In this document: positions 12,501 to 21,379 of the stretch, piece after piece | Numbering within the stretch: position 1 is the stretch's first letter | How the letters are laid out: the number at the start of each line of letters is the position of its first letter | Assembly (NCBI GenBank): GCA_013365325.1 | Contig: JABVXV010000038.1 | Location: forward strand, 62,001-126,000 | From: Dipetalonema caudispina | Taxonomy: Eukaryota > Nematoda > Chromadorea > Rhabditida > Onchocercidae | Direction: 5' to 3' | DNA: 64,000 nucleotides | Notes under the pieces: model-generated | The model's database searches: none | The model's input: the letters and a program-made list of their open reading frames with translations, nothing else | What the model was told of the DNA's origin: nothing | Made by a program: the position numbers and the translations under genes

Positions 12501-14593
12501 ATGGAAGAATTAAGAATGGAACTCAGTCTTCGAAGTTTTTTTCGAGACTTTAACGCTCCGTAAGTTTCACCTTTATCACGATTACTGTTTGACAAATTTT
12601 ATGTGAATAAGTATTTGTGGTTGTCTACACTTACTTTGTAATAACTGCTTTCTAGCTTATTTAATTGTGGTAGCAATTTTTTATCCAGGAAGCGTAGTTA
12701 CTTTTCACTCAGGAAAAGTAATAATGCTTCATTTCGATTATTAATTATTCTAAACAACCACTCTTTGGGTTTTGTAATTACTTCCTGGGATCTCACTGAT
12801 TAAATTCCAGTTATAAGTACTAAACTATTAAATCTTACAGGAAATTCGTCTTGTACAGTTGTTTATTGTGTTTCTTTATACTCCTTCCATTACGTTTTGA
12901 TGGTACTATCGAACTTAACTACGTGCTTGTCTTTTTACCGTTATGGATTTGCGAATTCATAGTTTTTCTTGGAGCTGTTGTTGCAGCAATATCCTTCACG
13001 ATATCCCCCCCATCATTGTAAGTTGTTTATATGTCATGATGCATCCTCCTAATGTCTTAATTTTGTTATTAAAAGTTAACTTTATCCTTCTTAACAGGTG
13101 TTTATCTGTCTCCTGCATGCCGTGCAAGAATTTTATAGTGAGTTTGATAAGTCTTTGATGAATAAATTAAATTTCTAGAAATATAAGTCGAAAATGTTGC
13201 AGAACGGAGAGTTCACTTCGTTCGGATTTTTACGGGATGATACTGTGTACTGGAGAGCATGGGTTACTGACGTTGTTTGGGGTGTTATGTTGTCATAAAT
13301 TGCAAACAAATGCAACGGTAGACGAGTTACCTTGGTTGCTCGTTTTTGTCCCCATCTTTGCTCTAAGTTTGCTCTCTGTTGTTGTTGCTATATGGGCAAT
13401 CAGGAACGATAAGTCGTTTGAGGTTGTTGTTTTGCTCTGCAGAATTTAAAAATATGTGGTTTGCTTTCTACAAACTTGGAAATAGTGAATTTTCTACAGT
13501 CGATTTCATAATCAATGATTACAGTTGGAGCTTTTCTTTTCCATCAACATTGTGCAGTTTGTTTTTGTCGCTTTCAAATTGGATGGTATATTGGATTGGC
13601 ACTGGACGATCGTTTTCATCCCGTTATGGGTGGTTCTATCCTTGAGTGTCGTCGGTGTAAGTTTTTTTTGTTCACCTTAGGAAATATTTTCACTGGGCAA
13701 ATGTTGATTTGTTTATCACCGCTTATATATTTTTGCTGAACCATTAGTCTTATTTCTTTTTTGCAATGAAATTTTGTTCGTCATTGAACTGTTTTTTAAG
13801 GTTTGTTATTGCAGTTGTTTAGAATTTCAAATGAGATTAGTAAAATTCATACTGCAGGTGCTTTATGCGTTTGTTTTGGCAGTTGTGTTGGCACGATCAG
13901 TTCATATGTTAGCTTCCCAGAGAAGGCAGCATCTTTACTCTGCTCTGTGTCATACTTTGCTTGTTATACCAATTCTTGTATTTCTTCTGCTTCTAACTGG
14001 TATGTACATCGCGTTTATAAGTTTTTTCTCTGGATTGAATTTCTTCAAAGCTTTGGAATGATGAAGGATAATGAAAGCTGAACTAATTTTTCTTCAGTTT
14101 GTGCTTTCCTTATTGTTTTTCTGAAATGTTGATCTCATTTAGACTCTACGAATAGAAAATTCTTTTGCTTTATTTATCTAAAACAAAAAAACCGATATGG
14201 TTATAAGCTATTAGTTGTTGCCAGATTTTATTTTTAATTTCAGGTAAGTTGGACGCAGTATCATGGTCAGACGATGAACCAATCAGTCAAATTGCTTTCA
14301 TCATTGTCTGTGCTCCGTTAGATTTGGCATTACTTTGTTTGGTTTTAATGTCATTTGGTGCACGTGGGGGTAACCCGTGGTGGTTTGCGATGCGTGCACC
14401 ATTTTGCGCATTTCTGCTCGAAGCTTGTCCATGTCTAAAACAATATGCCAATGTCAGCTACAAGTTTCGTTCATCATCCGAACGTCAAAATACAACGGAA
14501 GACCTCGAAAAACAGAGCCTGCAGTCGGATCGTTCAATCAAATTTCCATTACGACCAGTTATACCATTTCGTTCAATCGAAAGTCCTGATTAG
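12501..14593 (+). CDS. TMEM185-like multi-pass membrane protein
   Basis: Member of the TMEM185A/B (FAM11) family, whose molecular role is not established. Exons 12501-12559, 12841-13017, 13203-13422, 13525-13656, 13858-13999 and 14244-14593 join in phase to 359 residues, near the roughly 350 of the human proteins. Family landmarks in order are SLRSFFRDFNAPK at the N-terminus, LPLRFDGTIELNYV, LLVFVPIFALSLLSVV, INIVQFVFVAFKLDGIL, ASQRRQHLYSALCHTLL and GGNPWWFAMRAPFCAFLLE before a polar tail. At least seven hydrophobic segments are visible. An apparent extra exon at 13098-13138 is not needed: direct splicing 13017 to 13203 keeps the frame and matches family spacing. Start choice is between ATG 12501 and the in-frame ATG 12516. 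An AATAAA at 14948-14953 is a likely polyadenylation signal. Confidence 0.88.
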
Positions 14594-15458
14594 TAAAGGA
14601 TTCTATTTTGTCTTTCTCAAAGTTATGATTGGAAAATCCAATTGCGCTAACGATATGTCTTTGTTGAGAGCTTCGTTGTAGAAGAAGTTCACACTGGAAA
14701 CTTAAAAGCGAGTTTGAAAATATTTCCTTTATGATTTTCTTTTTAGGGAATTCTTCTGTATATTCCATTTCTTCTTTAACCATGATTAGGTTTTTGACAG
14801 TTCAAAAAAAAATATTGTAACTTTTAGTATGTAAATTTTAAATTCAAAGTGTAAAATATAGGTTAAATGTAGCATGTCAATAGTTATGTTATAGTTTTTT
14901 TTTCAGTAATATCCTCTATTCGATCTCATGATTCTGCATAACTTTTAAATAAAGCATTTCATGCGAAGTAGAATCCAGTTCTGTTATCCTCAAGATCTAT
15001 CATAGTGAGGTAGAAATTGAGATTAACACTTTTTTATCATTTCCCTGTAATTTGTGAATTGTGCAGATGTGTTGGTAATTTGTTCCCAGAACAACGGGGT
15101 CAAAGGTGCCTTTGTTTACGAATGTTTTCTTCAATGTATAAATCAGACATAAAACTTTCCCTGTATTATTTCTCTTACTGCGTGTTAATCTTCTTTCTTC
15201 AATTTGCATTTTTTCTCCGCTAATAAATATTCCATAGTGAACGATATGACGCAACAGTTGCAAGTTGTGATGCATGCATTTATATTTTCTTTAAATTTGC
15301 ATAATCGAGTTGAAATTCATTACGGCGTTTGGCTGCTTGTGCTTTTTATCATGATAGACGACAAACAAATTCAGGCTGCAATCAGTCGGTACATGACAGA
15401 AATATTTTATAAACTAAGATGATATTTGCAGGAATATGTGGAGTGTTCAGAAATCATT
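14594..15458 (+). other. Gap between TMEM185-like and DPH4 genes (3' UTR and upstream region)
   Basis: Same-strand spacer of 865 nt. AATAAA at 14948-14953 lies about 355 nt after the TMEM185-like stop. The region ends with a TTTGCAG acceptor at 15425-15431 that has no matching upstream coding exon. Short open frames such as 15204-15422 show no domain. Confidence 0.5.
15425..15431 (+). promoter_or_regulatory. Putative trans-splice acceptor for DPH4 mRNA
   Basis: A TTTGCAG acceptor sits 27 nt before the first usable ATG of the DPH4 reading frame (15459). No upstream exon joins it in frame. In nematodes this layout is typical of spliced-leader addition. This is an inference from position and sequence only. 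Confidence 0.45.
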
Positions 15459-16311
15459 ATGAGAAATTGCTACGATGTGTTAGGTTGTTCACCGACAGCT
15501 TCGTACAGCGAACTGAAGGAGGCTTATTTCTGTAAGCTGCGTGTAAATCATCCAGATAAAGGTGGTTCCAGCTCGGCATTATTTCTGGTGACGAAGGCTT
15601 GGTCTCTCTTAAAGTTAGTCTTGTAATTCATTAAATTTATATGAGAATACACGTCGAGACTATAATATTTGGTTGAGAGAAAAGTTACTACGCAAGAATC
15701 AAATTTCGTTAAATGGGTTAGAGAGATGGGAGCAAGGGGCATGAACGCTTATGTAACAAGCCTTCTTTGTTCCATAAATTTTATTTATGACTGGTGAGTA
15801 ACTTATTCTTATACACTTTCGTAGGAACGAGAATACACGTCGAGACTATAATATTTGGTTGAGAGAACAGTTACTACGCGAGAATCAGGGAATCATTGGA
15901 CAACAGATCGTCATCGATAATACTACTGAGCGAGTTGAAGAGTTGTGCAGGTGACCATTTCAGATGCTTTTTTCTTGATTGTAATGAAGCTCAAGTTCTT
16001 ACTGAATTTATATTCAGTTAAATTCCTTTACATCTTAACTACATTTTCGACCTATCTCAGACTTCAGTTTTTTCTGAAATTCCGATTTTAGAAATTGTGT
16101 TTTATCAGATGAGCTTCAATACTGGATATATCATGAACGACTTGTTGATACATTCATTGAAGCAAAAGTGTGTTCATATTTAATTTCACTGGTATATTTC
16201 AGTTGCGGTGGTGAATTTGTCCTTGAGAAAACAGATATTGACCCTATTATTAATTCTGCATATTTTGAATGTCCAAATTGTTCGTTATGTCTGGAGGTCA
16301 ATCGGGAATGA
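15459..16311 (+). CDS. DPH4: DPH4/DNAJC24-like J-protein for diphthamide synthesis
   Basis: DPH4 is a J-domain co-chaperone with a CSL zinc finger that supports the iron-sulfur enzymes DPH1/DPH2 in making diphthamide on elongation factor 2. Exons 15459-15613, 15825-15950 and 16092-16311 give 166 residues (human about 149). The J domain spans residues 3-65, with NCYDVLGCSPTASYSELKEAY and the HPD triad at residues 31-33. The C-terminal CSL region reads SCGGEFVLEK, then CPNC at residues 154-157. The usual first pair is CxCGG. Here residue 130 is Phe and only Cys132 remains. The third exon is read unspliced. A 33-nt in-frame stretch, 16170-16202, has GT...AG ends and could in principle be removed, but it is shorter than normal nematode introns. 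The last 25 nt overlap the RABL3-like gene in another frame, and intron 1 carries a partial copy of exon 2. Confidence 0.85.
15643..15701 (+). repeat. Intronic duplicate of DPH4 exon 2 segment (copy 1)
   Basis: 59 nt inside the first DPH4 intron match exon 2 positions 15829-15887 at 57 of 59 bases by eye. The two differences are a>c in the GAGAGAA(A/C)AG stretch and a>g in CGC(A/G)AG. The copy has no polypyrimidine-AG acceptor directly in front of it, and its frame soon reaches a stop. It is read as an exon relic or recent partial duplication and not as a used alternative exon. Confidence 0.85.
16193..16202 (+). promoter_or_regulatory. Candidate trans-splice acceptor for RABL3 mRNA inside the DPH4 frame
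   Basis: GTATATTTCAG is a strong nematode-type acceptor ending at 16202, located within the last DPH4 exon and 84 nt before the RABL3 ATG. The gap between the two genes is negative, so the RABL3-like message needs an acceptor inside the DPH4 coding region. This is the best one visible. Inference; transcript 5' ends would decide. Confidence 0.4.
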
Positions 16312-17933
16312 ACTCGCATAAGGTCGTTGTTCTTGGAAGTAGTGGTGTTGGTAAAAGCTCATTTGTCAACGCTGTTTGCAACAGGTTGTCATCTTTCCAT
16401 CGAGTTTTTTTGGCACAGGTAGGGTGACCTTATGAGACGTCATATTTAGTTTTTAGCTATTATTCGTTACAGCAAAAGTCGTGTTATAAAGTCTCTGAAT
16501 CAAATGGTTTAGTAAGGACAAACATGGATGAAACTTTTCTTCTTCCGACAGTTCTGTGCCCTTTAGAACCAACAGTTTCTTACTTAGCTCAAATGATAAA
16601 ACTTCTACGGCATGTCTTTATCGAGAACTACAAATAGAAAACACGAGGTGCAGGAAAGGAAGCTGAAAACAGTAAACATAGTTATCTTACGCTAGTCTGT
16701 GAACTGATAATTCAGTAGCTGTTAATTCATTAACAGTGCAGTATTTCCACAGAACAAAGAAGAGGGGAAGTTCCTTTACAGCAAGACTTTTACATGAACA
16801 AAGGCAACTCAGAAATAAGGATGAGAATTGGAGAGATTCAGTGAGCATAACTTGTTAACTTCTTTTATATCACTTTTGGGACATGTTGGTAACCATTAAT
16901 GTCGTAAGCATGGAAATATTTCATTTTGTATTTTAAAAGAATAAAAGGAAACAACAATATTTACTTTGTTTTCAGGCATGATATAATTCCTAGTAGTACA
17001 GTTGGTTGTGCTGTTTCCGTAATCGCTCACCAGTATCGTGCTGGAAGTACTGACGAGCAAACGGAACTTATTGAGCTCTGGGATATCGGTGGTTCCACAG
17101 TTCATCAAAAAGCATCTATTAATTTCTTCGAAGGTTCGTTGTTTGAAAATTTATGTCCTCTGTTAAATCAAAGATCATCTTAAAATTTTTGTCTGTAGAA
17201 TACGCAGCTTCTTGTTTTTGCTTTTGATTTGAAATTCTGCTGAATGGAATAGATCGGTAGTTATTTGATAATTCGTTTTACTTACGTACTTTCCGAACTT
17301 CACTGGAGAATTTGTTGGTTAGTTGGATTCATTTTAGCATATCTCAGTTCTAATGCCGGCAAAGGAATAGCGTGCAGAAAAGAACAAATTATTTGCTGCT
17401 TCAGGTGCTACAGGTGCGATATTAGTACACGATTTGAGCAATAAGAAAAGTGAATCAAATCTTTCGCAGTGGGTTGCGTTACTCCGTGGCGAATCATCAT
17501 TACCTTCTATGATTTCACCATTTACATCTTCATCGGGTTCAAGATTTTTGTTAGGCGACATTGAAAGTATACCAATGCCGACGTTGGTTGTTGGCTGTAA
17601 ATCTGATTTGGCACCTGAACGAGCTAAACAGGTTATTCTTTAATACTCCTCACACATCAATGCAAAAACTTTTATGTTTGATCAAAGTTCTGAGATTTAT
17701 AGTTTCCTCTATGATATTTTAATTACTTGCATGTAGTTTTCGAAGAATTTTAACTGGTCTCAATCAGTTTTTATTTACAGACAGCATACGATCGAATCTC
17801 TTTAAATTGTCGGCGCCCAATTTCACCTGGCTCTACGAACCGAATTATTCTATCGAAGTTTTTTGACTCAGTTGTTGAGCGTAAAAAAATGCCTGTGGGT
17901 GGAGATAAGCGGCGTAAAATCATTATCACTTAA
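16287..17933 (+). CDS. RABL3: RABL3-like small GTPase
   Basis: Rab-like 3 proteins are Ras-superfamily GTPases without a C-terminal prenylation motif, linked in vertebrates to regulation of Ras-family prenylation. Exons 16287-16384, 16976-17133, 17405-17631 and 17781-17933 join to 211 residues. The P-loop GSSGVGKS is at residues 17-24. The switch-I Thr lies in SSTVGC (Thr41). The RABL3-type WDIGG replaces the usual WDTAG at residues 68-72. The base-recognition box is GCKSD at residues 149-153, where the usual Asn is missing, as in family members. The C-terminus is basic (GGDKRRK) and has no Cys motif. ATG 16287 overlaps the DPH4 end by 25 nt. A second in-frame ATG at 16308 overlaps the DPH4 stop as ATGA. 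Both keep the P-loop, so the true start is open. Confidence 0.88.
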
Positions 17934-18481
17934 GCGATGTTGTATAGATTTTAATAAGTGCAGTGTTTTCTTATGCATTAATTGTTCCGATATTTATTTC
18001 TGTAAATGAATTTATATTTAATATTATATAAGAGATATATAGTGTTCATCGATAAAATATATCATTGTAGAGACGAATCACATGAGGTTAAGAAGGTTTG
18101 CTGAGGGTATAAATTTCGATTTAAGTTGATTTAGTAAAATTTGATGAATTATGGTGCACATGAAACTGAGAACATCCATACACAATGCAAATAGATTTTG
18201 TTTCCTTTTAAAAACGCACGGTAGTTCCAATCAATATCCTGCTGTTACTTTTCATGAGAAATCAGATATAAAAAATTGTTCATAATCGCCTTTAGATAAA
18301 CTACTTCATTATCTTTTTACCATAAAGAAAGGCCAACATCATAAAAATTCATCAAATTTGAAAAATATCTTTCACATAGGTTGAAAACGTTCGTGTCTAA
18401 GACTGGCAATTACAAAAAATTCATTGGTGTATTGCTGAATTAAATTTCAGAAGTTACAATTATGTACAGAAATATTGCTAT
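17934..18481. other. Convergent 3' intergenic region
   Basis: About 550 nt between the stop of the RABL3-like gene (+) and the stop of the beta-lactamase-like gene (-). AT-rich, no open frame of note and no clear polyadenylation hexamer assigned. Presumably the two 3' UTRs. Confidence 0.5.
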
Positions 18482-21345
18482 TCATAATGATCGGTACAAA
18501 GATCGAAGGATCGATTGATATGTCCTGCACATTTTACCGCTTCCTGTTTTTAGACCATTTGATACATAAACAATGACAAGCTTATTATCGAAATCGATAT
18601 TCAATGCTTGGCAACCATACCCTGGATGTCCAAACAAGTAACTGTTCTACAAGATACCATTGATTTGAAATATCAGTATTAGTTTACTATCAAATCTGGT
18701 CTTTATTTGAACATCATCAGTTATGAGAATTAAAAAGCTTCTTTTCTAACTATTTTATTAATAGTTCATGTGATTTGTATCTCATGGAATTTACACTGTG
18801 GTAGTTATACGACAAACAATATGTAATTCCTCGCTTAAATATAAGTGCTCTTTTCTCTTCACTTGAAAAAAGAAATCGTTTACCTTGTTGATAGGATGCT
18901 TTTCGAAGAAGAATCCTCGACCTTTGACGAATGGATATAGGAAAACTTGTTCCAAATGCCAATTAGCCATAGTTGGTTGAGTTATTTGTGCAAGTGTTCG
19001 ATTGTTTAAAAGTGTTCCATCAATTGCCAATGAAAATAATTTTGCCAAATTATAAGCATCGCTGACACCTCCTATTGCTGCCATGTTTAATTCAATAATG
19101 TTTGGATCATTCAGTGCTACCGTATCCTAGAAAATTTTAAATTTTTTGATTAAAGAGAATTACAAAATGTGCAAAACATTTTTCAAGCAAAATTTGAAAG
19201 AAAGATGGGAAATTAGTAGAATATTAATCCTCCATAATTTTAGGCATTATTTGATAGGATCATGTTCAAAGCAAAAAATTGAGAATTGATAAATTCAAAA
19301 CCCACAGAATATTATCAAATAACTGATGAGATTGAAAAACATTTTTGCATATTTAAGAAAACAAATCCTTGCAAAATTTAATGGAAGCCATGATGGATGA
19401 ATTCGAATTCTTGCTGCCAAAGAATTTGATGGCTGTGCATACATTATTGCAAGCATGATAATCACTCGTAGATCCAACAATACATCACGAGCATATTCAA
19501 GTAATCCAGGTTGAGTTACTCGAGCTAACTTCTTGAATTCTTGCTTTCTCAAACCAATAGTAGTATCAATACCTTAAAAATTTTCACATTATTAGATTTC
19601 AGATGTACAAAAATTATGATGCTAAATTAAGTGAAAATTTAATTTCTATTGAAAGATTACCATATTTATCAGCAATTTCTTCCTGAAGGAATGTTTTGAT
19701 GTTGCGACCTTTTTCATCCACTTTGCGAAAAATGCCATCGATTAACCAGCCAAATGTCACAGCGTGATATCTAAAAATGAAAAACAATATTGTCAATTCG
19801 GTAAATCATCAAAAATTATCGTAGAAAAATCGAATAGTTTCATAACAAAATCCTATCAATTAAAAAAAAGAAAAAACTGTTTTAATTAATATTTTGAAGA
19901 TGTGAAAGATGACCCAGTAGCAGTGCCAGGTTTCCAAAGAGGTTTAGCTTGCTCCATTATCTCCATAATTCCTTTTTCATTTGCCACATCTTCTATCGTA
20001 ATATTGTCAAGATATGGTATTCCAGCCTGTACAAGTTTTTGATGCATTTCAGAAGTCATATAAATAAAAACCCTTAAAGACATAACAAATAAAAGTGTTA
20101 AAACTGTTAGAAATATTAAGAAAACAAAAAAAAAAAAAACTGAAAACTTATCAAAATTAACTTGAATTCTTAATTTCTGATCTCTCTTTTTTTGTTCATT
20201 TCATTATAGTGTATGAAAAGTTTAAAAGAGAAGGACAAACTTTATGAGTTAAAATATCTTCAATTGTAGTCATATGCTTTCCACGTTGTCCATATTCTGG
20301 CCAATATTTCACAACCAAATCATCGTATGATAAACGACCACGATCAACTTGCATTGCTAGACAAAGTGCTGCAATTGCCTGTAATTCAAGAATTAAACTA
20401 AATTTTCTTATGTATGACAAAATTTCAACAAATAATGAATTAATGCTATTACAACGAAATAACCATGTTTTTAAATTGTATTATATTTTTAATTCAATTA
20501 TTGATTTAAATTTGGATGAGTTTTTCAAGCGAATTATCAAATTTCAATAATATAATAAGGAAAGGAGATAAAGAGTATCTTTGGTTAAATTTCATGCAAA
20601 TGAAATTCGTACAGAAACACATTAAATTGGTTTTCCAATTAATATTATAAAATACTGAAATGATATTTGATAATAATTGAAGTGATTGAAATTTATTTTA
20701 CAATTTCAGAATCAATCCAATTAATATTCAAATACTTTTGTGGTTGAAAATAGAACTGTTTTCGTATTATGATTCCATTCACGAAGTGATTCTGAATCTG
20801 AATAACCATTCCATAAATTTATGATAACTTTTCCATTTTTAATAACTGTTAGATGAGCACCTTCTCTTTCCAAACCCTTTTCAAAATTCCGCCTAAAACG
20901 TGAATGATTATTTTTACTGGCACATAAATTTACATTCGAATTTAAATTACTCATTTTATTCTTCCACCCACTCATTTTCCACATTTCAGTTTATCACTTG
21001 TACTTCCCACAAAATCTTATTGTACTTTTATGGAGAAGAATTCGTCATAAAATTTGAACAAAAAAATGAATGATATGTCACCGCAGAAATGTCTCATCAG
21101 ATTTATCAATGGAAATATATGAAGTGAATTCTAGCCATGAGAGAAAAAAATTTTAATTAAAACAAAATATACCTGAAAACTTTAGCAACAGCCTCAAATT
21201 GGCTATCATAAAAACCTTTTGGAGGTGTTAATAATTGATACTGTAGGATAAAAAGCCATTGCAAAATTGTGGAAGCGGTAAAGTATGCTAACACCACTGT
21301 CAATGTTAATTTGAATTTTCTTGATGAAAAATAATTTTGCTCCAT
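18482..21345 (-). CDS. Membrane-anchored beta-lactamase-fold serine hydrolase (nematode LACT / LACTB-like)
   Basis: Serine beta-lactamase-like domain protein of the kind expanded in nematodes (lact genes); the substrate is unknown and resistance activity is not implied. Eight exons in transcript order: 21173-21345, 20736-20892, 20241-20378, 19914-20026, 19661-19770, 19373-19572, 18884-19126, 18482-18646. They join in phase to 432 residues. An N-terminal hydrophobic segment (about residues 13-34) suggests a signal anchor. The catalytic SxxK motif is STTK at residues 107-110. The second motif appears as PGTATGYHAVTFGWL (Tyr195). The third, KTG-like box is GHPGYGCQ near residue 385. The fold landmarks THK-AGIPYLD and NMAAIGGVSDAYNLAKLF are present. 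The intron after 19373 uses a GC donor (GCAAGG), and only this choice keeps the frame. The ATG at 21345 lies 11 nt behind a GTTTCAG acceptor, suggesting trans-splicing. Confidence 0.88.
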
Positions 21346-21356
21346 AATTATCAAGC

Positions 21357-21363
21357 CTGAAAC
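21357..21363 (-). promoter_or_regulatory. Putative trans-splice acceptor for the beta-lactamase-like gene
   Basis: On the minus strand GTTTCAG ends 11 nt before the chosen ATG at 21345, with no coding exon upstream that would join it. The layout fits spliced-leader addition. Inference from sequence only. Confidence 0.45.
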
Positions 21364-21379
21364 TTTATCCGTCTTCAAA

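Noticed and set aside
13098..13138. Apparent short exon in the TMEM185-like gene with acceptor TTAACAG and donor GTGAGT
   Set aside because: Its inclusion breaks the frame to the next conserved exon, whereas direct splicing 13017 to 13203 keeps phase and matches family spacing.
15204..15422. Open frame just upstream of DPH4
   Set aside because: No recognisable domain and it ends before the DPH4 start; likely untranslated spacer.
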